This document shows positions 17,588 to 25,612 of a DNA stretch of 64,000 nucleotides, one piece after another; positions within the stretch are counted from its first letter, which is position 1; each line of letters begins with the position of its first letter. Source of the stretch: Pseudomonas marginalis (GTDB lineage Bacteria > Pseudomonadota > Gammaproteobacteria > Pseudomonadales > Pseudomonadaceae). The notes beneath the pieces were generated by a model, which was not told the origin of the DNA, made no database searches, and saw nothing but the letters and a program-made list of their open reading frames with translations. The stretch is from NCBI RefSeq assembly GCF_008692035.1, contig NZ_VTFG01000001.1, forward strand, positions 186,001-250,000, written 5' to 3'. The translations under genes were made by a program, and so were the position numbers.

Positions 17588-18604
17588 ATGTCGGAAAAAG
17601 ACACCATCTCCATCCATCTCGTGCGCGAGGCCTTGTTGCAGAGCTGCGCACCGGGGCCGGCCACCGTCGAAGCCTTGAGCAAGGTCGGGATCGATCCAGC
17701 ATTGCTGGAGCAACCCGACGCCCGGGTTCCGGCCACCGCCTACGCCCGTTTGTGGCGTCTGCTGGCCAGGCGCATGGACGATGAGTTCTTCGGCATGGAC
17801 CCGCGCAAGCTCAAGTCCGGTAGCCTCGAGTTCCTTTGTCGCGCCGCCATTGCACAGCCCAGCCTGGCATCGGGCCTGCACACCGGCCTGGGGTTCCTCT
17901 CGCTGATGCTGGAACACCTGCCAGCCCAGCTGGTGCGCCAACAGAGCCTGGCGGAAATTGTGTTGCAAGAACCCGAGCCAGCGCCCAAGCGCGCATTCAC
18001 CTATTTCACCTACTGGATGATCGTGCACGGCGTCGCCTGCTGGCTGGCAGGCCGGCGCATCCCGATCCTGGCCATCGAACTGCGCTGCCCGCAGCCGGAC
18101 TTTTGCGATGACTACCAGGTGATGTTTTCCGACAACCTGCGTTTTGATCGGCCACGCACGCGGATGATCTTCTCCGCCGACTGCCTCGACCTGCCGATCA
18201 AGCGCAGCCCGGAAGAACTCAAGCGCTTCCTCGCCCATGCGCCGGCCAACATCCTGGTCAAATACCGCAACCCCGACAGCCTGGCTACACGCATCAAGCA
18301 CGACCTGCGGCAAATGCCTCCCGACACCTGGCCTGAGACCGAGGGCCTTGCGGCCACGCTGTGTATCTCCGCTTCCACGCTGCGCCGCCGCCTGGCGGAA
18401 GAAGGGCAGAGCTACCAGGGACTCAAGGACAGCGTGCGCAAGGAGTTGGCGATTGTCTGGCTGGCCGAACCGCAGATCAGCTTTGCCGAGATCGCGGCGC
18501 GGTTGGGGTTTGCCGATACCAGTTCGTTTTATAAGGCGTTTCGCAAGTGGGTGGGGTCCAATCCTGGGCATTACCGAAGTTTGATCCTGGGGGAACCTCG
18601 TTGA
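17588..18604 (+). CDS. AraC family transcriptional regulator
   Basis: 338 residues with the Arabinose_bd-type N-terminal domain (about 20-210) found in OruR/ArgR-like Pseudomonas AraC proteins, and a C-terminal double HTH (about 235-332). The second helix pair is clear in ISFAEIAARLGFADTSSFYK, followed by the AraC signature FRKWVGSNPGHYR. It is divergent from efeU with a 168-base spacer containing the Fur box. Control of the efe operon is possible, but nothing in the sequence proves it. Confidence 0.88.
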   Translation: MSEKDTISIHLVREALLQSCAPGPATVEALSKVGIDPALLEQPDARVPATAYARLWRLLARRMDDEFFGMDPRKLKSGSLEFLCRAAIAQPSLASGLHTGLGFLSLMLEHLPAQLVRQQSLAEIVLQEPEPAPKRAFTYFTYWMIVHGVACWLAGRRIPILAIELRCPQPDFCDDYQVMFSDNLRFDRPRTRMIFSADCLDLPIKRSPEELKRFLAHAPANILVKYRNPDSLATRIKHDLRQMPPDTWPETEGLAATLCISASTLRRRLAEEGQSYQGLKDSVRKELAIVWLAEPQISFAEIAARLGFADTSSFYKAFRKWVGSNPGHYRSLILGEPR

Positions 18605-18704
18605 GTCGCGCACAGGCTGCTGGCGGCCAGGACTTTTCCGATCCCATCCATTCGTGTTCCGGGGCAGGGTAGACACTCTTCAATCGTGAAAGCGAGTTCT
18701 CCTG

Positions 18705-21700
18705 ATGTCCAAGGTCGTTGCTACGCCTGAACCTGTTGCAGTGGGTTTGCCATCCACGGCCGCCGGGATTCAGCCAGATCGTTCCCCAGAGGTCATCCGT
18801 CCGGAGCCTTTGCTGCGCCCTTCGACACTGGTTCATCACATTCCAGGCCAATTGCAGGGCATCAGCGATTTTTCGCAAGCCCTGCTCGACACGGCGATAC
18901 TGGAAGCCAGAAATAAGGAACGCTGGATCGCTGCCCTGGAGCACCACGTGCAGGGCAAGGCGGATCAGGACACTATCGACCTCGCCGAGATCCGCTTTTC
19001 AAGCGTCACGAGATCCACGCTGGCGACCGATGTACAGCGTGGGCGCAAGGCCCTGGCCGCTTTGGCAAATCGTCCCGGCATGCAGGCGGCCTTGGAAAAA
19101 TATGGAATCGACAGCCAGACTGCCCATCTACGCATCTTCGATGGACGCTTGGAGGTATTGGACAGTGCAGGGCGCTGGATCGATTTGAGCGACTCTGTAT
19201 CCGCCCGGCCAGGCTTGAAGAAACGCTTCGACACGCTGTTGGATATGGCGCAAACCACCGGACATATTCTGCACTCCACGGGCGAAGTCGATGCATTGCA
19301 GATGCTGCGCGTGACGCTGCCCAACGCCGACGGGCAGGATGTCCCGCGCTCGGCCAAGGTCATTCGCAACCTGATTGGCTGGCAGCGCCATCCGCTTCCC
19401 TCCAGCCCGCCGATGGGCAACTATACCGGGCCCTGGCTGGCGCTGGACTCGCCGCTGAAACTCAGCCAGCAAGACCGCCAAACGCTGGTTGGGTCCTTTG
19501 AACGCTTCGTCGGCCCGCAGTGGCTGGATAAGCAGCCGCCTCTTTCCGGAGACGTCGATGCGCACATCCTTGGGCGGTTACGCAGCCAGAAGAATCTCAA
19601 TGTGTACCGCCAGCACCGCTTGCTGGAAGGGCTGAACGCTCCCCACGATGGTTGGCGCAAACAGCAGCTCAATCAGTTGCAGGTTACCGCCCATCTGTTG
19701 CGTATTGATCCGCACCTGGGGCAGCAGAGAAATCACGTGGCGGGGTATGACCTGTACTCGCTGCAAAATGCCGGGCTCAAGATGGCCGATGCCCGCGAAG
19801 ACCTGCACATGCACCTGGTGCACCGCAAAGGCGTGAGTCCGGACGCCGTGGAGGTTGTCAGCCATCTATTCCTGGCGACTGTCGCGCCGGAATTTCTGGT
19901 GCGGGATATCCCCGACACCGTGCATATCGGTTCTCCCGCCTGGCTGGTGTTGAGGAAAACCGTTGCCCTGCTTGAAGCCCACGCGCCAGGATCGAGTCGG
20001 ACCCTGACCTATGCTCAGGTGCTGGAACGCGCGGCTCTCCAGCCTCCGGCACCCCCACTGGTGCCGTTGTTCCAGGCAGCCGAGGCAGATGCGTTGCTGG
20101 ATTGGGGCGTGCTCAATGGCGTGATCGCGGGCCGTGCCGATGACCGTTACACCGTGGAAGATCTGCGCAAGAGCGCGGGCAAATACAAGGACTATATCGA
20201 GACCACTCAAAAGGCCACTGCGGTCCTGCAGACCCCTCCCGTGACGCGCAGAGCCTTGGCCCAGGCGGACCTCAAGGCGGTGTTCCCAGGGCGGGACTTG
20301 GATAAGCCCGTGCAGAGAGATACCTATCCGATGCCTTTTTTCATGGCTGATCCCTCCCATGAATTGAGCTTGATCGACCTGCATATGATGGGGGCGTTGA
20401 AGAACGGTGGGTATGCGCAAAAAGTGGCCAACGGCCCCTTTGGCGGGACTACGGCAGACATAGGTAGAGAGCTCGCCGACCTGCAGGCGGGTTTTAATCG
20501 GCTTCGGTTTACCAAAGACATGCTCGACCGCTCGGTAAAGTCGGAGGTCGACACGTTCACCTCAGCCATCACCACATGTCTCAAGGACCTGTTCAGCAAA
20601 ATGCCCTATCAGGACCGACAGCTGCTGGAGCGAGAAGAACTGACGTTTTACCGGGTCGAGGGCGAGTCCATCACCGCCGAAGGAAAGGCCATCAGCGGTG
20701 CGGCGGAACAAACGGAGCGGGTAAAGGGGCGCTATGGTTTTATCGTCCAGGCGGGACAGGGTGACAATGCGAAATGTTTTGAGTTTTGGCCCTTGAGGGG
20801 CGAGTACTTCGAGCGTCCCGATTTCCTCAAGGCACTGGCCCGAGGCGAAGCGCAGGTGCCCCGTGTGTGGGTGACGAAACTGCAATCCCACGCGGACGGC
20901 CATGGGGCCAGGGAGTCCCAGGTACAGATACGGGCCCTGCGCGAGACCCTGCCGGCCGGCAGCGGGCGCGGATCATTGGCAGACGGCGGATACTTTTCGC
21001 AGAAAACCAGGGATTTTGCCGCCTATGTGCGGCGCCATGACCTGGTGCTCAATCGCCAGGAACTCCTGGACTCCGCCATGGGCACGACGCCGCGTGAGCG
21101 TTTCGAGGCGCGCACGCAGGAAGCGGTCAAGACCATTGAAGACCTGCTTATTCCGTTCAAGGGATGCTACGACGACATCGCCTCCGGGCGCGTGAAGACC
21201 GAGCTGGGCGCGCTCACCGGCTGTGCGCTCGACGCCGTGATGATTGGCTCCGTGGTCGCTGGCGAGGTTGTGGAAGGGGCGCAGGCTGTCAGTCGGGCAG
21301 AGACTGCCTTGTCCAAGATGTCGGCGGCCACCAGAGCGTTTGGTGCGCTGAGCAATAACCTGTTCAACCCTGTTGCGGGTTTGGAGCAGCCGTTACAGGC
21401 AGGCTACGAATGGTTGAGCAGCCGCCCTGTTTTTCGTCTTGGCAGGCCGCTGGGGGAGCTCCGTGCGACCTGGAAGACCGCGATGAAGGAGCAACTGGGC
21501 GCGCCGCCTTTTGCCACCGAGCGTCCCCGGAAAATGCGCAGGCCTTCCGTTGACGGTGAGCAACCGCGTCCGCACGACCCGGCTCGACTGCCCACCCTGG
21601 AGACCGCCGAAGCGCCCGCCGCGACAAGCCCTCTTGAGCAAAGCCGCCAAGCCATTGAACGAGCACTGCCCATCGCCCGGGAGCGACTCCATGGTGCCTT

Positions 21701-22541
21701 GAGTGCGTTGTCTGATCCTGAGTTCGAGAAAGACCTCAAATTCGTGTGCAAAACCTTCTTCGGCGCGGATTCCGAGGAGGTCGTGGCTGCCTTTACACGC
21801 AAGCAGCGCACCATGAAAGTGGACTTGGACAAGCTGGATCTTTCCAACATCAACTTCCTCGAAAACGAAGGCTCGGAGTGGCAGGCCCAGCTCCTGCCGT
21901 CGTCCTATAGCCGTTACAAAGCAGGCTATCGCCAGGAAAAATACATAGAGGTGAATGTGAACGGCGCCACGGACTATTACCGCAGCATGGGGAGTAGCGA
22001 CGATGCCATGGCCAACACACTGATCCATGAGCAGGCCCATGGTTTTCCCGGTGATGAGGATTATGTCTATTCCGGCGCGATCAAAGGCGGACGCGAGGAC
22101 ATTGCAGACCTGCTCAACCTGGGGAACACCACGGACCCCAAGCACTTTCGCCACTTGGGTGACGAGGTGAAGGAGGCGACCTTGAGCTTGTTCGCCAAGG
22201 CGCCCCAGGCGCATAACGCCGACTCGACCCTGTTCGGCATTGCGTTGCTGGACCAGGCTAAAAACAACCGGCCGTTGTACGAGGAAAATGTGAAAGCGAT
22301 TCAACAGGCGTTGGAAAAAGCCAAGGCCACAGGTGGTGTCATTACCGAACACTTGCCCGTCAGGATTATTCGCAAGCGTGCAGTCAGCAGCGCTCCCTTG
22401 CCGCGTTTTGTACTGGTACGCCATGATCAGACCGGCAAAATCGTCCAGGTGCTGGAGCGGCTTCCCCGGCCGGGCGGGCACGGGCCTCATGCTCCACGGT
22501 CTGTCAGCGATGTTGTTCAAGAGGTGTTCAAGTGGCACTGA
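18705..22541 (+). CDS. Giant dermonecrotic-toxin-like protein 2 with HEQAH metallopeptidase-like domain
   Basis: 1278 residues, paralogous to the proteins at 9526 and 42913. The shared block at about 344-440 contains HVAGYDLYS, APEFLVRDIPDTVHIGSPAW and APGSSRTLTYAQV. A hydrophobic Ala/Gly stretch (ALTGCALDAVMIGSVVAGEV) lies near residue 845. The C-terminal 250 residues are different and contain H1108-E-Q-A-H1112, the zincin HExxH motif. It is followed at once by GFPGDEDYVYSG, which resembles the Asp-containing third-ligand segment of aspzincins (M35: GTxDxxYG). A zinc endopeptidase effector is therefore likely, by inference. There is no signal peptide and no adjacent immunity gene. The next gene is an AT-rich MFS transporter on the other strand. 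Confidence 0.8.
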   Translation: MSKVVATPEPVAVGLPSTAAGIQPDRSPEVIRPEPLLRPSTLVHHIPGQLQGISDFSQALLDTAILEARNKERWIAALEHHVQGKADQDTIDLAEIRFSSVTRSTLATDVQRGRKALAALANRPGMQAALEKYGIDSQTAHLRIFDGRLEVLDSAGRWIDLSDSVSARPGLKKRFDTLLDMAQTTGHILHSTGEVDALQMLRVTLPNADGQDVPRSAKVIRNLIGWQRHPLPSSPPMGNYTGPWLALDSPLKLSQQDRQTLVGSFERFVGPQWLDKQPPLSGDVDAHILGRLRSQKNLNVYRQHRLLEGLNAPHDGWRKQQLNQLQVTAHLLRIDPHLGQQRNHVAGYDLYSLQNAGLKMADAREDLHMHLVHRKGVSPDAVEVVSHLFLATVAPEFLVRDIPDTVHIGSPAWLVLRKTVALLEAHAPGSSRTLTYAQVLERAALQPPAPPLVPLFQAAEADALLDWGVLNGVIAGRADDRYTVEDLRKSAGKYKDYIETTQKATAVLQTPPVTRRALAQADLKAVFPGRDLDKPVQRDTYPMPFFMADPSHELSLIDLHMMGALKNGGYAQKVANGPFGGTTADIGRELADLQAGFNRLRFTKDMLDRSVKSEVDTFTSAITTCLKDLFSKMPYQDRQLLEREELTFYRVEGESITAEGKAISGAAEQTERVKGRYGFIVQAGQGDNAKCFEFWPLRGEYFERPDFLKALARGEAQVPRVWVTKLQSHADGHGARESQVQIRALRETLPAGSGRGSLADGGYFSQKTRDFAAYVRRHDLVLNRQELLDSAMGTTPRERFEARTQEAVKTIEDLLIPFKGCYDDIASGRVKTELGALTGCALDAVMIGSVVAGEVVEGAQAVSRAETALSKMSAATRAFGALSNNLFNPVAGLEQPLQAGYEWLSSRPVFRLGRPLGELRATWKTAMKEQLGAPPFATERPRKMRRPSVDGEQPRPHDPARLPTLETAEAPAATSPLEQSRQAIERALPIARERLHGALSALSDPEFEKDLKFVCKTFFGADSEEVVAAFTRKQRTMKVDLDKLDLSNINFLENEGSEWQAQLLPSSYSRYKAGYRQEKYIEVNVNGATDYYRSMGSSDDAMANTLIHEQAHGFPGDEDYVYSGAIKGGREDIADLLNLGNTTDPKHFRHLGDEVKEATLSLFAKAPQAHNADSTLFGIALLDQAKNNRPLYEENVKAIQQALEKAKATGGVITEHLPVRIIRKRAVSSAPLPRFVLVRHDQTGKIVQVLERLPRPGGHGPHAPRSVSDVVQEVFKWH

Positions 22542-22648
22542 AGCGCATGTTTGAATGCACTTGGGGAAGCAACGGCGTGGCTGAGATTTGCCGTTTAAAA
22601 CCACGATAGTTCAACGACTCGACGGCCCCGTGGAAAACCTGGGACGAT

Positions 22649-23896
22649 TCAAGCTTCTTGTTTTTTTAAATGGTCTTTTTGCCCACTTGACAGCAATGTT
22701 GTACTTACACCCAATAAACCAACAAAACAGGAGACTGCAACGATGATCAACGTCACCGAAAAACCATATGCATCCAGCAAACCGCCGAAAACAGTATAGG
22801 AGATGCCGATAATAACTGAGTTAACCAGGTTCGCAACAGAGAGACACGATGCTCGGATGTGTGACTCAATATTGTCATGAATATAGGTTTCGTATGAGGT
22901 TTCATATATGGCAGGGAGCGACATGATTAGAAGGAAGCTTGCGACTGAAGTGGTTGTACCGATATTCAATGAAAGAATGAAAAGAAGAAAGGTGGCAATA
23001 AGGGTGGTAGAGAAAGCAATTATGCCGAGAGAAAAACGAGAACAAAAAAAGCCAGCAGCCATGAACATTAATGCCGATAGGGCTTCAACAGCAGCATAAA
23101 TGCCAGCGATGATAGGTACCTCTAAACCCTGCATGGAAAAAAAGGGTTGGCCATAGATGAACAAGGGGATCGTTGAAAGCTCGAATAAAGCATATCCAAT
23201 AAACAAAGGTATAAGAAATGCGCCTTTTTTAGACCGAAAAAAAATAATCAGCGAGGTGAGATGTCCCTCCGTTTTTTCATTACTTTTCTGACTTTTTTTA
23301 TTCAAGTTCAGTGAGAGCGCCGGGAGCTTCATTTCGGGAATGAATGTCACAACAACAGCTCCAATGAGCTTTGATACCGCAAAACAAATATAAACACTGT
23401 TCCAAGACCATGTGTCTTGTAATACGCCACCAAGCAGCATAGATAAGCCTAATGAAATCGCACCAATAGCGCGGGTGCGTGAGAGTATTTTAGGATACTC
23501 TTCGGCGCGATGCTGGGCCAGTAAGTTATCATACAGTAATGCCCTGTCCGAACCGGAGCCCATGGCAATGCTGGCGCCGAACAGACAAAATATTATGGCG
23601 AAAGGAATAAAGGAGGAAAATAGCAGAAATCCAATGCCGCTTATAAATAGCCCTAAAAAGCCGAGTATGAGAGAACATTTACGACCATATCGATCTGCGA
23701 GCAAACCGGATGGGATTTCTAACGCTACGGAAGAGAAGAATAAAAAAGATTGAAGAATGCCTATTTCTCCTTGTGTGATTCCAAGTTGCAGCAGGTAAAG
23801 GACAAACAGGCTTCTTTGGACATCCAGGTTCATAAAAATTGATAAGGAGTAATATAGGTTATCGTGCTTGTTTTTGAGTGGGTTCAGGGTGCTCAT
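22649..23896 (-). CDS. MFS transporter, AT-rich, probably acquired
   Basis: 415 residues with about 12 membrane helices. The MFS loop motif is visible in LLADRYGRKCSLILGF after helix 2, and a charged central loop (KKSQKSNEKTEGH) separates the two halves. Base composition is plainly AT-richer than all flanking genes, and A/T-ending codons are common, which suggests horizontal transfer. The start codon has no Shine-Dalgarno sequence, only an A-rich leader, again unlike its neighbours. The substrate is unknown. It resembles drug or small-molecule exporters of the DHA type. It sits next to toxin-like gene 2, converging with it. Confidence 0.85.
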   Translation of the reverse strand: MSTLNPLKNKHDNLYYSLSIFMNLDVQRSLFVLYLLQLGITQGEIGILQSFLFFSSVALEIPSGLLADRYGRKCSLILGFLGLFISGIGFLLFSSFIPFAIIFCLFGASIAMGSGSDRALLYDNLLAQHRAEEYPKILSRTRAIGAISLGLSMLLGGVLQDTWSWNSVYICFAVSKLIGAVVVTFIPEMKLPALSLNLNKKSQKSNEKTEGHLTSLIIFFRSKKGAFLIPLFIGYALFELSTIPLFIYGQPFFSMQGLEVPIIAGIYAAVEALSALMFMAAGFFCSRFSLGIIAFSTTLIATFLLFILSLNIGTTTSVASFLLIMSLPAIYETSYETYIHDNIESHIRASCLSVANLVNSVIIGISYTVFGGLLDAYGFSVTLIIVAVSCFVGLLGVSTTLLSSGQKDHLKKQEA

Positions 23897-24119
23897 TTTT
23901 ATTTAAATATCTGTCTTTTTAAGCTGACGATATTTAAAGTTTAAGGTGCATGCATTTGTTTTAGAAGGCCTCATTTTCTGTGTTGTAGAAGAAATGGCAG
24001 CCGCAATAAAAAGCATGTACTCCTGATTGCCAGGCGCAGCGCGGTATTAGGAAGTGACCTACGAAGGACTTCTTGTTTCGCTTACAGAAGTAACTTTCAA
24101 CATTTTAGGACGCTCCAAA
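23897..24119. other. AT-rich leader region of the MFS gene
   Basis: This stretch has no credible gene. It is AT-rich near 23900-23960 and then returns to typical composition, so the boundary of the acquired segment may lie near 23950-24000. The inverted repeat at 23903-23937 sits in it. Confidence 0.5.
23903..23937. promoter_or_regulatory. Inverted repeat in the MFS leader
   Basis: TTAAATATC (23903-23911) and GATATTTAA (23929-23937) are perfect 9-bp inverted arms 17 bases apart, 7 bases upstream of the MFS start codon. This could be an operator or an mRNA hairpin that blocks the ribosome site. No regulator gene is adjacent. Confidence 0.45.
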
Positions 24120-24155
24120 CAAAAAAAGCCCCATAACCAAATAGGCTACGGGGCT
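24120..24155 (-). terminator. Terminator of the mexEF-oprN operon
   Basis: AGCCCC (24127-24132) pairs with GGGGCT (24150-24155), with inner CC/GG pairing. On the minus strand the hairpin is followed by seven T. It lies 42 bases past the oprN-like stop codon. Confidence 0.8.
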
Positions 24156-24196
24156 AAAAATTGGCTGGATGCGACCAACCAAAGGAGCTCTTTACG

Positions 24197-25612
24197 TTAC
24201 TGGGCAGTCGCCACGACGGTGTCCGGCTTCCAGCCACCCCCCAGCGCCTTGTAGATCGCCACAATCCCGCGATACAGGTCCACTTCGGCCTGGGCCTGGG
24301 AATCTTCGGCGGCCAGACGCTCACGTTGCGCGTCGAGCAGGACGAGGAAGTCCACGGTGCCTTCGCGGTAGCGGATCGCGGCGAGGTCGGCGGCGGCGCG
24401 GCTGGATTCGCTTTGGCGGATCAGCGAGACCAGGCGTTGCTGACGCTTGCCGTAATCGCTGAAGGCATTTTCGGACTCTTCCAGCGCCAGCAGTACTTGC
24501 TGCTCGTAGGTCGCCAGGGCGCCATCGGCTTCGGCGTCTGCACCCCGCAGACGGGCGCGGACGCTGCCCAGGTCGAAGGCGGCCCAGGTGATGCTCGGGC
24601 CAAGGGCCCAGGCATTCGCGGCGGATGAGCCGATCTGCGAACCGCGCCCGGCGGTGAAGCCGAGGAAGCCGCTGAGGCTGACCCGTGGGAACAGGTCGGC
24701 CTTGGCCACGCCGATGCGCGCGGTGGCGGCGGCCAGTTTGCGTTCGGCGCTGAGGATGTCCGGGCGCCGTTGCAGCAGTTGCCCCGGGTCGCCGATCGGC
24801 AACGCCTTGGCAATCGCCGGCAGGTCTTTCGGGCTCAGGTCCACGGTCAGCTTGTCGGGACGCTGGCCGAGGAGGGTGGCGATGCGGTTGCGCTCGCGCA
24901 CCTGTTCGGCCTGCAGTTGCGGCACGCTGGCTTCCACTGCGGCGAGGCGTGCGTCGGCGCGCTCCACGTCGAGTTGGTCACCCACACCGGCATCCCGCAG
25001 GCTGACGGTGATGGTGCGCGAGTCCTGCTGGTTCTTCAGGTTGTCGAGAGCGATGCGTTCACGCAGTTGCGCGCCGCGCAGTTGACCGTAGGCGTCTACC
25101 AGTTCGGCAATCAGGGTGACTTGCAGTTGGTACAGGTCGGCCTCGGCGGCTTGCTGGTCGGCATCGGTGGCTTCCAGGTTGCGCTGGATGCGCCCGAACA
25201 GGTCCAGTTCCCAGGCCATGTCCAGGCCCAGGTCGTACCGCTCGGTCTTGACCCGGCTGGTGGTCTGGCCGGGGATCTGGCCCTTGCCCTGGTCGCTGCT
25301 GACGCGGCTGGTAATCGTCGGCATGGCGTCATTGCTGGCGTCATCGCGGATTGCACGGGCAGCACGCAGACGGGCAAACGCCACGCGCAGATCACGGTTA
25401 CCTTGCAGCGATTGCGTGACCAGCTGGTTGAGGGTCGGGTCGTCGAACTGCTGCCACCAGATGCCTTCGAACTTGGCGTGGTCATACTGCTTGGCGTCCG
25501 CGGCGGCGGTGATGTTCGCCGCCTCCGGGGTCTGGGTCTTGTAGTCCGGGCCCACGGCACAGGCGCTCAGCGCCAGGACCAGCAAGCTCGGCAGGAATAC
25601 TTTCACACTCAT
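24197..25612 (-). CDS. oprN: OprN-like outer membrane efflux lipoprotein
   Basis: 471-residue NodT-family outer membrane channel of an RND pump. The signal peptide ends in a lipobox (VLALSAC, Cys18), and two repeated outer-membrane-efflux domains follow (LNQLVTQSLQGNRDLRVAFA and the LLQRRPDILSAERKLAAATA repeat). The correct start is ATG at 25612. It overlaps the mexF stop by four bases (ATGA), so translation is coupled to mexF; the longer open frame upstream is the mexF antiframe. It completes the mexE-mexF-oprN set. Confidence 0.9.
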   Translation of the reverse strand: MSVKVFLPSLLVLALSACAVGPDYKTQTPEAANITAAADAKQYDHAKFEGIWWQQFDDPTLNQLVTQSLQGNRDLRVAFARLRAARAIRDDASNDAMPTITSRVSSDQGKGQIPGQTTSRVKTERYDLGLDMAWELDLFGRIQRNLEATDADQQAAEADLYQLQVTLIAELVDAYGQLRGAQLRERIALDNLKNQQDSRTITVSLRDAGVGDQLDVERADARLAAVEASVPQLQAEQVRERNRIATLLGQRPDKLTVDLSPKDLPAIAKALPIGDPGQLLQRRPDILSAERKLAAATARIGVAKADLFPRVSLSGFLGFTAGRGSQIGSSAANAWALGPSITWAAFDLGSVRARLRGADAEADGALATYEQQVLLALEESENAFSDYGKRQQRLVSLIRQSESSRAAADLAAIRYREGTVDFLVLLDAQRERLAAEDSQAQAEVDLYRGIVAIYKALGGGWKPDTVVATAQ

